A DNA stretch of 64,000 nt from an uncultured Collinsella sp. (GTDB taxonomy: Bacteria > Actinomycetota > Coriobacteriia > Coriobacteriales > Coriobacteriaceae), in assembly GCA_958445895.1 (NCBI GenBank), contig CAUCTV010000004.1, forward strand, positions 4,871-68,870, written 5' to 3'. Below, one piece after another: positions 53,091-61,285 of the stretch; positions within the stretch are counted from its first letter, which is position 1, and each line of letters opens with the position of its first letter. The translations under genes and the position numbers were made by a program. The notes under the pieces are model-generated. The model was not told the DNA's origin, ran no database searches, and saw only the letters and a list, made by a program, of their open reading frames with translations.

Positions 53091-54875
53091 CTAAGAGCGC
53101 TTGCGGCTCGCCATGGTGCCTGCGGCGATAGCGGCTGTTCCCGCAAGGACGGTTGCCACGATGGCCGCACCCGAGGTGTCGCCGGTTGCCGCGAGCACGC
53201 TGGTGGCCTTGGCCTTCGTGGTTGCAACCGCAACGGTCTTGGTCGTCTTTGCGCCCTCGGGCTTGGGGTCCTGCTTGGACTCCGCGGGCTTGCTTTCTGC
53301 GGGCTTGGTCTCGTCGGGCTTGGGGTCTTCCGGCTTGGCTACCTCGGGAGGTGCGATGGTCGTGCTTTTGGCGACTGCTTTGATATAGAGGGAGTCGACC
53401 GTGGCGTCGCCCGTGCCGATGGCTTGGCCTGCCTCGTAGATGCCGTCACGGAGCTTGCGATAGTCAATGACCTTGCCGCCTTCGGGCGTCTGGATGGCGG
53501 CGTTCTCAATCTTGATGGTGCCGATTGCCTTGCCGTCAGCGCTCATGGCACGGGCAAAGATTGCCGCTGTATCTCCTTCGGTCGTTACCTTGCTGCGGAT
53601 GATCGAGATGACTGCGGGTGTGACGCCCTCGCTGGTCTGGGCGATGATGCCGATGTTCTCGCCTTGGGGCTCGGGGCTCGTCTCGCCATCTTGGTTTTCG
53701 CTGTAGGGGATGGGGCCGTCGCCGTTCTCGACATAGCGGGCTATGGCCTTGACAACGGAGTCGCTGATGTAGATGTGGCCGCCCTTCTCGTTGGGTCGAA
53801 CGTTTCTGGTGGAGAATGCAGCCGAAACCTCGCCTTCCGCAAACGCGTCCACGGTGGAGCCGTTCTTGACGACGATGTCGTCCTGGTAGGTGAAGAGGGC
53901 GATGGCGCCACCGTATCTGCCTTTACCTGCACGGACCGTCACGTTTGCATGATCGAGGGTGATGCCCTTGTGGGCATAGACGCCATATTCAACACCGTTT
54001 ACGTTGAGGGAGGCGTTTGTGGCTGCGAGGCTGCCCTTGGCCTCGACGGCAGCGTCTTTCTCGGAGCTTGCCTTGACCTGGCTGCCGTCCGAGATGTTGA
54101 TATTGCCGCCGCTCCAAAGGGCCTCACCATCAGCTGAGCTTGCCTCGACCGTCCCGCCACCCTTGATGGTGAGGTTCTTGTCGGTTCCAATACCCTTGTC
54201 CTCGGTAGCCCTGGCGGTGACGGCTCCGCTGTCGTCAATCGTGATATTACCGTTTGCCCTGATGCCATCCGATGCACCCGTGGCGTTGACGTTGCCCGAA
54301 CCTTTGATAGCGAGATCACCCCCGGCATTTATGGCGTCAAACCCAGTGCTCGTGGCGTTGACGGATCCGGCTCCGTCGATGTTGATATTACCCGTGGAGA
54401 GGATAGCGTCCTCAGTAGATGTCACGCTGAGCGTGCTGTCCGCGTCGCCTTGGATATTGAGCTCGGCGTTCTCGTTAGTGCCATGAGAAACGTTGATGCC
54501 TTCGATCCATTCGGCAGTGACGATGTTGGTCCCCGAGTAATTCACGTTGAGCTTGCCTGCGGCCTGGATCTCGCCGCCGTTATAGTTGTTGAGCTTCAAG
54601 TCGTCGGCGCCGTCCCACGACCAGGTACCGGCCTCGTCGCTCGCCGCGGTGTTGTACTTGTTGCCGCCGACCTTGACCCATTCCGCCGCGAGCGAGACGC
54701 TCGGCATGAGCAGCGAGCTCACCGTGAGCGCGCACACGGCGCCTACGACGATGCGGCGCGTCACGCGGCGCCAGCTGCCGTGCGCGAGTCCTATGCGACG
54801 GCGAACGTCGGGTTCGGCAACATGGGTTCCGGCGGTAGTGTCATTGCGTTTGGGGGTCGTGAACAAGGCTGCCAT
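53091..54875 (-). CDS. LAxTG-anchored beta-helix repeat surface protein A
   Basis: The 594-residue protein has a long basic N-region, a signal segment (RIVVGAVCALTVSSLLMPSVSLAA) and then a run of about 23-residue repeats with the pattern (I/L)-x-I-x-G-x-G-x-(V)-x-A-x-(S/T)-x-D-x-I-x-A-x-G. These resemble the DUF4353/Cthe_2159-like carbohydrate-binding beta-helix. A Pro/Lys/Glu spacer precedes the C-terminal LAATGD, a hydrophobic stretch and RKRS. LAxTG is recognised by class E sortases of high-GC Gram-positives. It is a close paralog of the gene at 55147. The ATG at 54875 follows GGGAG. Ligand unknown. Confidence 0.85.
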   Translation of the reverse strand: MAALFTTPKRNDTTAGTHVAEPDVRRRIGLAHGSWRRVTRRIVVGAVCALTVSSLLMPSVSLAAEWVKVGGNKYNTAASDEAGTWSWDGADDLKLNNYNGGEIQAAGKLNVNYSGTNIVTAEWIEGINVSHGTNENAELNIQGDADSTLSVTSTEDAILSTGNINIDGAGSVNATSTGFDAINAGGDLAIKGSGNVNATGASDGIRANGNITIDDSGAVTARATEDKGIGTDKNLTIKGGGTVEASSADGEALWSGGNINISDGSQVKASSEKDAAVEAKGSLAATNASLNVNGVEYGVYAHKGITLDHANVTVRAGKGRYGGAIALFTYQDDIVVKNGSTVDAFAEGEVSAAFSTRNVRPNEKGGHIYISDSVVKAIARYVENGDGPIPYSENQDGETSPEPQGENIGIIAQTSEGVTPAVISIIRSKVTTEGDTAAIFARAMSADGKAIGTIKIENAAIQTPEGGKVIDYRKLRDGIYEAGQAIGTGDATVDSLYIKAVAKSTTIAPPEVAKPEDPKPDETKPAESKPAESKQDPKPEGAKTTKTVAVATTKAKATSVLAATGDTSGAAIVATVLAGTAAIAAGTMASRKRS

Positions 54876-54972
54876 GGTTGCTCCCGTTCTCATAGGGCCT
54901 ATACGGCTAGGTTCAGCGTATCTGCTGGATGTTGCCGGCGGTAGTGCCGTTTGGAGGGCAAAATGGCCAAAA
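54876..54972 (-). repeat. Duplicated leader of surface protein A
   Basis: This 97-nt leader aligns without gaps to 56923-57019, with about 82 identical positions by my count. The block CCAAACGGCACTACCG is identical in both copies. It is either recent duplication or a conserved regulatory leader. Confidence 0.75.
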
Positions 54973-55016
54973 TGGGGGAGAAATAGGCCGCACGCCGGCG
55001 CAGGGACCGACGCTAA

Positions 55017-55053
55017 AAGAAAAGCGCGGGGCCGCATGGCGACTCCGCGCTTT
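55017..55053 (-). terminator. Terminator of surface protein B gene
   Basis: On the minus strand AAAGCGCGG and CCGCGCTTT form the outer stem of a hairpin followed by TCTTTT. It is near-identical to the hairpin at 57062-57105. Confidence 0.8.
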
Positions 55054-55080
55054 ATTGTTCAGCTTTTGCAGCCTTGCCCT

Positions 55081-55125
55081 TACGCTACGAAGAAGTAGAC
55101 GGGGAAGGCAAGGGCTGCGATCCAC
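55081..55125 (-). pseudogene. Relic of the purine permease 3' end
   Basis: These 45 nt match 57131-57175, the last codons of the NCS2 permease gene, at 41 of 45 positions by my count. Read on the minus strand they encode WIAALAFPVYFFVA and a stop, against WIAAFAFLVYFFVA in the intact permease. The rest of the permease is absent. The relic lies between surface protein B and the terminator-leader of surface protein A, as expected if a segment from the permease 3' end through the surface gene was tandemly duplicated. Confidence 0.85.
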
Positions 55126-55146
55126 CCGTCCTGTGCGAAAAAGTGT

Positions 55147-56922
55147 TTACGAGCGTTTGCGACTCGCCAGGGCGCCTGCGGCGATGGCGGCTGTTCCCGC
55201 AAGGGCGGCTGCCACGATGGCTGCGTTCGAGGTGTCGCCGGTTGCCGCGAGCTTGCCGACGGTCTTGGCTCCCTTGGCTGCAACTGCAACGGTCTTGGTT
55301 GTCTTCGTGCCCTCGGACTTGGAACCCTCTGGCTTGGTCTTGCCGTGCTTTTCCTCGGGCTTGGTCTCCTCGGGAGGCACGATGACCGTGCTCTTGGCGA
55401 CTGCTTCGTTGTAGGGGGAGTCGATCACGGCGTCGCCCGTGCCGATGGTTTGACCCGCCTCGTAGACGATGCCGTCGCTGAGTTCTTCCTTGTTGCGATA
55501 GTCAATGACCTTGCCGCCTTCAGGCGTCTGGATGGTGGCTCCTTCGATTTCGATGGTGCCGATCGCCTTGCCGTCCGCGCTCATGGCAAGGGCGAAGATT
55601 GCCGCCGTGTCTCCCTCGGCCGTGACCCTGCTGCGGACGATCGAGATGGTCGCGGGCGTGATGCCCTCGCTGGTCTGCGCGAAGATGCCGATGTTCAGGC
55701 CCTCGGACTCAGGGATGATTTCGTCGTTTTGGTCTCCACTGTAGTGGTCGGGGCCGTCGCCGCCGGTCTCGGCATAGCGGACTATGGCCTTGACAACGGA
55801 GTCGCTGATGTAGATATGGCCACCCGCTTCGCCGGAGTAGAAATTACTGGTGGAGATTGCAACCGAGAACCTGCCTTCTGCGAGCGCATCCACAGTCGAG
55901 CCGTTCTTGATGACGATGTCGTCCTCATCGGTGAAGAGTGCGCTGACTTCCCCGCCATCTGAGCTTGCGCGGATCGTCACGGTCGCGCCATCGAGCGTGA
56001 TGCCCTTGTAGACATAGATGCCATACCCAACGCCACTTGCGTTGAGGGAAGCGTTCGTGACCGTGAGGCTGTTTTTACCGTCGATGGCGGCGTCTTCCTC
56101 GGAGCTTGCCTTGACCTGGCTGCCACCCGAGATCTCGATACTGCCGTCGGCCCAAATCGCATTGTCCTCGATAGAGCTTGCCTCTACCTTGCCGCCGCCC
56201 TTTATGATGAGGTTCTCGTTAGCATCGATACCCTGATCCTCGGTGGCCTTGGCGGTGACGGTTCCGCTGTTGTCGATCGTGATGTTGCCGTCGGCCCTGA
56301 TGCCATCCGAATCGCCCGTGGCGTTAACGTTTCCCGAGCCCTTGATGGTGACATCGCCCCCGGCATCGATGGCATCGTGCTCGGTGCTCGTGGCGTTGAC
56401 AGTGCCAGCGCCGTCGATGTTGATGTTGCCGGCGGAAGTGATGGCGTCACGAGAAGATGTCACGTTGAGCGTGCTGGACGCGTCGCCCTGAATATTAAGC
56501 TCGGCGTTCTCGTTCGCGCCATCCTTAACCTTGATGCCGCGGCCGTCGTCGTTAGTGACGGTGTTGTTGCCCTCGTAGCTCACGTTGAGCTTGCCCGCTG
56601 CCTCGATCGCGCCGCCGTTATAGCCGTTGAGCTTCATGTCATCGGCGCCATCCCATGACCAGGTACCGGCGGCGTCTCCCGTGGGGCCCGCGGCCGCTTC
56701 GTGGCGGACGCCGCCAACGTCCACCCACTCGGCTGCGAGCGAGATGCTCGGCATGAGCAGCGAGCTTACCGTAAGCGCGCATACGGCGCCTACAACGATG
56801 CGGCGCGTCACGCGGCGCCAGCTGCCGTGTGCGAGCAGCGTGCGACGGCGCAGGTCGGGCTCGACAAAATGGGCTCCAGAGGTTTTGTCATTGCGCTTGG
56901 GGGTCGTGAACAAGGCGGCCAT
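55147..56922 (-). CDS. LAxTG-anchored beta-helix repeat surface protein B
   Basis: The 591-residue paralog of protein A has the same order: basic N-region MAALFTTPKRND, signal segment, about seven beta-helix-like repeats (for example ITIDNSGTVTAKATEDQGID), a second region with IYISDSVVKAI, a Lys/Pro/Glu spacer, LAATGD, hydrophobic tail and RKRS. Length and termini are nearly the same. It is the copy nearer the permease gene and likely the ancestral one. GGGAG precedes the ATG at 56922. Confidence 0.85.
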   Translation of the reverse strand: MAALFTTPKRNDKTSGAHFVEPDLRRRTLLAHGSWRRVTRRIVVGAVCALTVSSLLMPSISLAAEWVDVGGVRHEAAAGPTGDAAGTWSWDGADDMKLNGYNGGAIEAAGKLNVSYEGNNTVTNDDGRGIKVKDGANENAELNIQGDASSTLNVTSSRDAITSAGNINIDGAGTVNATSTEHDAIDAGGDVTIKGSGNVNATGDSDGIRADGNITIDNSGTVTAKATEDQGIDANENLIIKGGGKVEASSIEDNAIWADGSIEISGGSQVKASSEEDAAIDGKNSLTVTNASLNASGVGYGIYVYKGITLDGATVTIRASSDGGEVSALFTDEDDIVIKNGSTVDALAEGRFSVAISTSNFYSGEAGGHIYISDSVVKAIVRYAETGGDGPDHYSGDQNDEIIPESEGLNIGIFAQTSEGITPATISIVRSRVTAEGDTAAIFALAMSADGKAIGTIEIEGATIQTPEGGKVIDYRNKEELSDGIVYEAGQTIGTGDAVIDSPYNEAVAKSTVIVPPEETKPEEKHGKTKPEGSKSEGTKTTKTVAVAAKGAKTVGKLAATGDTSNAAIVAAALAGTAAIAAGALASRKRS

Positions 56923-57019
56923 GGTTACTCCCATCCTCATAGGGCCTATGCGGTTATATCCAGCATATCTGCAGGATGTAGCCGTCGGTAGTGCCGTTTG
57001 GAGAGCAAAACGTCCAAAA
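56923..57019 (-). repeat. Duplicated leader of surface protein B
   Basis: Partner of 54876-54972 with about 85 percent identity by eye and no gaps, starting directly at the ATG. Confidence 0.75.
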
Positions 57020-57061
57020 CTTGCGAAGCAATACATCGCGTGTCCGTGTGGTGCCTGGCTT

Positions 57062-57105
57062 TAAAAGCAAAGCGCGGAGCCGCTCGATGCGACTCCGCGC
57101 TTTGC
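57062..57105 (-). terminator. Terminator of the purine permease gene
   Basis: AGCAAAGCGCGGAG and CTCCGCGCTTTGCT form a perfect 14-bp stem with a short GC-rich inner stem, followed on the minus strand by TTTTAAAG. Confidence 0.88.
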
Positions 57106-57129
57106 TGTTTGGTATTGCGAATCTTGCGC

Positions 57130-58443
57130 CTACGCTACAAAGAAGTAGACGAGGAAGGCGAAGGCTGCGATCCACATGAGCGGCTTGATCTTGGAGGCCT
57201 CGCCCTTAAAGAGCGCGACGATCACGTAGGCGATAAAGCCCAGGCCAATGCCGGCAGAGATGGAGTAGGTGAAGGGCACGCCGGCGACAATCATGAACGC
57301 CGGGAAACCCTGCGACACGTCGGACCAGTCGATCTCGGAGGCCTCGCTCATCATGAGGTAACCGACGTAGACCAGAGCACCGCAGGTGGCGGCGCTGGAA
57401 ACGATGGTGACGATGGGGGAGAAGAACGCGGCGAGAATGAACAGCACGCCGGTGGTGACGGAGGTGAGGCCCGTGCGGCCACCGTCGGCAGCGCCAGAGG
57501 TGGACTCGACGAAGGTGGTGATGGAGGAGACGCCCATAAAGCCACCGGCAGCAGCGGCCACGGAGTCGACGACCAGGATGGGACGGATGTCCTCGACATT
57601 GCCGTCCTCGGTCAAGAACTCGCCCTGCTTGGCGACGGCCATCGCGGTGCCCATGGTGTCGAAGAAGTCGCTCATGAGCAGCGAGAAGGCAACGACGAGC
57701 AGCATCGGGTCGGTCAGGACCTTCACGATGGCAAGGTTGCCGTCGGCAGTGCTGGCAAACGGGGCGCCGAAGGTCGAGAAGTCGAGCGGTGCGATGAGGC
57801 CCTCGGGCGCATGGGTGACGCCCAGCGGGATTCCGGCGATAACGGCGACGATGATGCCGATGAGCAGCGAGCCCGGCACGTTGCGGGAAGCCAGGGCAAC
57901 CGTCACGACGATGGAGATGATGCCGACGATAAAGGTGGGGGAGGCGATGTCGCCCAGGCCGACGAGCGTACCGGCGCCAGCGGTGATGATGCCGGCGTCG
58001 CACAGGCCGATCATGGCGATAAACAGGCCCAGACCCACCGAGATGGCGTGGCGCAGGACCACGGGGATGGCGTCCATGATGGCCTCGCGCAGGCCGCACA
58101 GGACGAGCAGCAAGATGACGATACCCTCGAGGAAGATAACGCTCATGGCCACGTGCCAGTCGCCGCCGCACATGGTGGTGGCGATGCCCGCGATCATGGC
58201 GTTGATGCCCAGACCCGACGCGCAGGCGAGCGGGCGGTTGGCGAAGATGCCCATGCAGATGGTCATGATGCCGGCGCCCAGGCAGGTGGCGCAGGCGAGC
58301 GCTCCCGCATCAATGCCAGCGCCCGAGAGCACTGCGGGGTTGACGGCGATGATGTAGGCCATCGCCAGGAATGTTGTCAGTCCAGCGCGAAGTTCGGTCC
58401 CGATTGTGGACTTGCGCTCACTGACGTGAAAAAGTTCGTCCAT
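57130..58443 (-). CDS. NCS2-family purine permease (AzgA/PbuG-like)
   Basis: The 437-residue permease opens with the AzgA-group block TIGTELRAGLTTFLAMAYIIAVNP, carries GLGINAMIA, the TM8 Asp block SLLMSDFFDTMGTAMAVA, and TTFVESTSGAADGGRTGLTSV. It should import adenine, guanine or hypoxanthine with protons. The ATG at 58443 follows AAGGAAAGGG. No purine riboswitch is recognisable in the 180-bp leader. Its last 15 codons recur as a relic at 55081-55125. Confidence 0.93.
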   Translation of the reverse strand: MDELFHVSERKSTIGTELRAGLTTFLAMAYIIAVNPAVLSGAGIDAGALACATCLGAGIMTICMGIFANRPLACASGLGINAMIAGIATTMCGGDWHVAMSVIFLEGIVILLLVLCGLREAIMDAIPVVLRHAISVGLGLFIAMIGLCDAGIITAGAGTLVGLGDIASPTFIVGIISIVVTVALASRNVPGSLLIGIIVAVIAGIPLGVTHAPEGLIAPLDFSTFGAPFASTADGNLAIVKVLTDPMLLVVAFSLLMSDFFDTMGTAMAVAKQGEFLTEDGNVEDIRPILVVDSVAAAAGGFMGVSSITTFVESTSGAADGGRTGLTSVTTGVLFILAAFFSPIVTIVSSAATCGALVYVGYLMMSEASEIDWSDVSQGFPAFMIVAGVPFTYSISAGIGLGFIAYVIVALFKGEASKIKPLMWIAAFAFLVYFFVA

Positions 58444-58636
58444 GCATACCCTTTCCTTGTTCGGCCCCGAGTTTAGGCCGATTGACACGAACTCATTTAC
58501 TATATCGCCTTTACAACCTTGCTGTTCCTCGCATGTTGATGTTCGGCGCTTTGTAACAGACGGACGGTATTTATCGCATGAAAATGTGTGGGTACCGTAT
58601 ACTTAAGCGGTTACAACGACCCCTATGGAGGAACGT

Positions 58637-59056
58637 ATGATTAAAGAGCTTTGCCACGACGAGGCTATCCTGTCCCAGCGTTGCGAGGTTGCGACCGTCG
58701 AGGACGAGTCGGTTGCTCAGGACCTGATCGATACCATCAAGTCGCTCGATGATGCCGGCTGCTTGGCCGCCAACCAGATCGGCGTTACCAAGAAGGTCTG
58801 CGTCTACCTGGACGACGCCGGCGAGCCTCACGTGCTCTACAACCCCCGTCTGGTGTTTGGCCTGGGCGCCAGCAAGATGGAGGAGAGCTGCCTGACGCAC
58901 GAGGAGGTCACCAAGTCCACGCGCTATATCAAGTGCAAGGTTGCCTTTGACCAGATCGTCGATGGCAAGATGCGCGAGCGCAAGCAGGACTTTGTGGGCT
59001 TCGAGGCGCAGATGGTCCAGCATATGATCGACCACTGTCTTGGAAAGTTGGTCTAA
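58637..59056 (+). CDS. Peptide deformylase homolog lacking the catalytic glutamate
   Basis: The 139-residue protein has the deformylase fold: GCLAANQIG (motif 1 variant), EESCLTHEE with Cys85 (motif 2, normally EGCLS) and QHMIDHC (motif 3, normally HEFDH/HEIDH). The metal ligands Cys85, His129 and His133 remain, but the catalytic Glu is Met130. Normal deformylase activity is therefore unlikely. The ATG at 58637 is set by GGAGG 5 nt upstream. Another deformylase with intact HEIDH lies at the right edge of the window. It ends at a strong terminator. Confidence 0.88.
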   Translation: MIKELCHDEAILSQRCEVATVEDESVAQDLIDTIKSLDDAGCLAANQIGVTKKVCVYLDDAGEPHVLYNPRLVFGLGASKMEESCLTHEEVTKSTRYIKCKVAFDQIVDGKMRERKQDFVGFEAQMVQHMIDHCLGKLV

Positions 59057-59089
59057 GGGGACCAAAGCACCGCACTTCGTCGTTTTTGT

Positions 59090-59130
59090 CCCGGGCGTGA
59101 CATTGTTGTCATGTCCGGGCTTTTGTGTTT
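59090..59130 (+). terminator. Rho-independent terminator
   Basis: CCCGGGCGTGACA (59090-59102) pairs with TGTCATGTCCGGG (59107-59119) over a TTGT loop, with two G-T pairs, followed by CTTTTGTGTTT. Confidence 0.88.
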
Positions 59131-59187
59131 AGCGCCTTTTTGTTTGGTGACAATAACCTTAGCAAGAACGTAAAGCTAGGAGGCGCT

Positions 59188-60153
59188 ATGTGTACGAGCA
59201 TTCGATTTACCGATAATTCTGGCCACATGTATCTGGGCCGCAACCTCGACTGGAGCTTTGACTACGGCCAACAGGTTCGCGTGATGCCGCGCGGGTTTCA
59301 CATTCCGTATTCGTTTATCGACGATGCGTCGGCGGCACACGCGGTGATCGGTATGTGCATCGATTACAAGAACTACCCTATGTTCTTCGACTGCGGCAAC
59401 GATGCGGGCCTCGCCGTGGCGGGTCTCAATTTCCCGGGTTATGCCGAGTATGCCGAGGACCCTGTCGACGGCAAGACCAATATCGCGGCCTATGAGTTTC
59501 CCCTGTGGGTGGCAGCGACGTTCTCGACGGTCGATGAGGTCGAGGCCGCGCTGCGCGACACGGTGATTGTCGCCAAATCTGCCGGAGAGGGGCTGGGCGT
59601 GTCGCTGCTCCATTGGATTATCGGCGACAGCCAGCGTAGCATCGTGGTCGAGATGATGGCTGACGGCCTGCATGTATACGACGATCCGGTCGACACCCTT
59701 GCCAATCAGCCCACCTTCCCGTGGCATATGGAAAACCTGCGCACCTATATCACCGCCACCAGCGATTTTCCGCAGACGGCGACATGGCGCGCCGCCGAGC
59801 TCAAGCCTTATGGCGCTGGTGCCGGCATGCGCGGTATTCCGGGCGACTGCTATTCGCCGAGCCGTTTTGTAAAGGCGGCCTACCTCAATGCCAATTACCC
59901 GCAAAAGGGCAGCGAGGCCGAAAACGTCGTCCGCATGTTCCGTTCGCTCGAGGGCGTGGCGATGATCGAGGGAGCGTCCAAGATGGGCGACGGCAAGTTC
60001 GAGAAGACCATCTACACCGGATGCTTTAGCGCGCGTACGGGCAATTATTACTACGCGACCTACGATGACCCATCGATTCGCTACGTGAGCCTGATGGATG
60101 CCGAGGGCGCGAGCCCCGATAGGCTTGTGGTTCCCGAGCCGCGTCGTTCGTAG
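59188..60153 (+). CDS. bsh: Bile salt hydrolase / choloylglycine hydrolase
   Basis: The 321-residue Ntn-hydrolase has all catalytic residues of the family: Cys2 (exposed after Met1 removal), Arg18, Asp21 (in LGRNLDW), Asn81 (in GLNFPGY), Asn173 (in NQPTFPWH) and Arg226 (in YSPSRF). It should cleave glycine or taurine from conjugated bile acids in the cytosol. AGGAGG precedes the ATG. It is a single gene with its own terminators; no bile transporter is next to it. Confidence 0.94.
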   Translation: MCTSIRFTDNSGHMYLGRNLDWSFDYGQQVRVMPRGFHIPYSFIDDASAAHAVIGMCIDYKNYPMFFDCGNDAGLAVAGLNFPGYAEYAEDPVDGKTNIAAYEFPLWVAATFSTVDEVEAALRDTVIVAKSAGEGLGVSLLHWIIGDSQRSIVVEMMADGLHVYDDPVDTLANQPTFPWHMENLRTYITATSDFPQTATWRAAELKPYGAGAGMRGIPGDCYSPSRFVKAAYLNANYPQKGSEAENVVRMFRSLEGVAMIEGASKMGDGKFEKTIYTGCFSARTGNYYYATYDDPSIRYVSLMDAEGASPDRLVVPEPRRS

Positions 60154-60176
60154 CCGAGGGCTTTACTGAAATGCAA

Positions 60177-60212
60177 AGCGCCCCTGCATCTCCTGTGAGG
60201 TGCAGGGGCGCT
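60177..60212. terminator. Hairpin between bsh and EamA genes
   Basis: AGCGCCCCTGCA (60177-60188) and TGCAGGGGCGCT (60201-60212) form a perfect 12-bp stem with a 12-nt loop between the convergent genes. The T-runs are poor. Its right arm overlaps a 50-bp direct repeat. Confidence 0.65.
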
Positions 60213-60251
60213 GCGACCTGGGCTTTATCCCGCATGCGCCCCGAGAAAATG
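60202..60251 (+). repeat. 50-bp copy of an internal LysR gene segment
   Basis: This segment matches 61702-61751, inside the LysR gene at 61286, at 46 of 50 positions by my count, in the same orientation and exactly 1500 bp apart. It ends 4 bp before the EamA stop codon. Here it is non-coding. Confidence 0.85.
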
Positions 60252-60255
60252 TCCC

Positions 60256-61167
60256 TTAAGCGCGTGCTGCCTGGGCGATACCGGCCTTGGTGCTTGCGCG
60301 TTTGCCGGCGAGTTCGCAAAAGACCGCGCCGCCGATGATGAGCGCGGCGCCCATGAGGCGGATTGGCGTCATGGTCTCGCCCAAAAGGACGGCGGAGAAC
60401 ACGACTGCCGAAAGCGGCTCGAGGTAGCCGACAACCGCGACGGTCTGCACGGGCAGCTTGGCGACAGCACTAAAGTAGAGCAGGCAGCCGATGCCGGTGT
60501 TGACGACGCCGAGCATGGCGACGGCGCGCCAATCGATGCCGGCGGCAATGCTGGGGGAGAGGAACGAGGGGGCGCCCTGCGTGAGGAGCGTAAGGACCAG
60601 CGCGGTCATAAAGGCGGCGCTCACCTGGAGCGCGGAGTTTTCGAGGCCTTCGACGTGTGGCGCACCCTTGCTAGCGATGACCATCAACGCGTAGCAGAAG
60701 GCCGAGGCGATGCCGCAAGCGATACCCGCAATGGGCATATTGCCGCCTAGACCTTGTGCCGCAATGAGAAAGGCGCCGCAGGCAACGGCGATAAACCCGG
60801 CGATTTTGCCGCCGGTCAGCTTTTCGCCAAAAATGAGCGGGGAGAGGGCCATAACGATGATGGGGCCGCAGTAATACAACAGCGAGGAGATGCCAACACC
60901 GATCGTCTGATAGGCGCGGAACAGGAAAATCCAGCTGGCGCCCAGCGCGGCGCCCGAGACGATGAGCGCTGCGGCCTCACGGGGGCGAGACGGAGCCTGC
61001 AGGTTATGGCGCTTGGTTATGAAGAGGATGGCGGCAAGGGTGAGAGCGCCCAAAAACGTGCGCAGGAGCACGATATCGGAGCTCGGCAGCGCGATGGCAG
61101 CGGCGATGATGCCATTGGAGCCAAACAATAGCAATGCTGCTAAGTACGTAAACAGTCCGTTGTTCAT
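60256..61167 (-). CDS. EamA/DMT-family transporter
   Basis: The 303-residue protein has ten membrane segments in two EamA repeats, opening LLFGSNGIIAAAIALPSSDIVLLRTFLG and ending with a basic tail. It is an exporter of unknown metabolites. It is divergent from a LysR gene with a GTTCAC...GTGAAC palindrome between them, which implies LysR control. It forms the second LysR/EamA module of the window. Confidence 0.9.
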   Translation of the reverse strand: MNNGLFTYLAALLLFGSNGIIAAAIALPSSDIVLLRTFLGALTLAAILFITKRHNLQAPSRPREAAALIVSGAALGASWIFLFRAYQTIGVGISSLLYYCGPIIVMALSPLIFGEKLTGGKIAGFIAVACGAFLIAAQGLGGNMPIAGIACGIASAFCYALMVIASKGAPHVEGLENSALQVSAAFMTALVLTLLTQGAPSFLSPSIAAGIDWRAVAMLGVVNTGIGCLLYFSAVAKLPVQTVAVVGYLEPLSAVVFSAVLLGETMTPIRLMGAALIIGGAVFCELAGKRASTKAGIAQAARA

Positions 61168-61196
61168 GCGCTGACATCCCCTATATATCCGAACAT

Positions 61197-61213
61197 GTTC
61201 ACTATGGGTGAAC
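61197..61213. promoter_or_regulatory. Palindromic LysR-like site
   Basis: GTTCAC and GTGAAC are perfect 6-bp arms around TATGG, in the divergent region between EamA and LysR genes; an overlapping GAACATGTTC palindrome lies at 61191-61200. This is a good candidate for the LysR binding site. Confidence 0.55.
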
Positions 61214-61285
61214 TGGCTTTAGAAGAAAAGCGAATATAATGCATGGAAAACATGACAAAAACTCATGCAAGGGTGGGGGTGTACC

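Noticed and set aside
54900..54960. Compensatory base changes in a hairpin of the duplicated leader
   Set aside because: A short stem can be drawn in each copy, but in different registers, so covariation is not supported.
56998..58476. A 492-codon open frame antisense to the purine permease
   Set aside because: Asp/Gly/His-rich product without domains; antisense to a well-supported permease.
58444..58636. Purine riboswitch before the purine permease
   Set aside because: No conserved TATA...loop pairs of the purine aptamer are visible.
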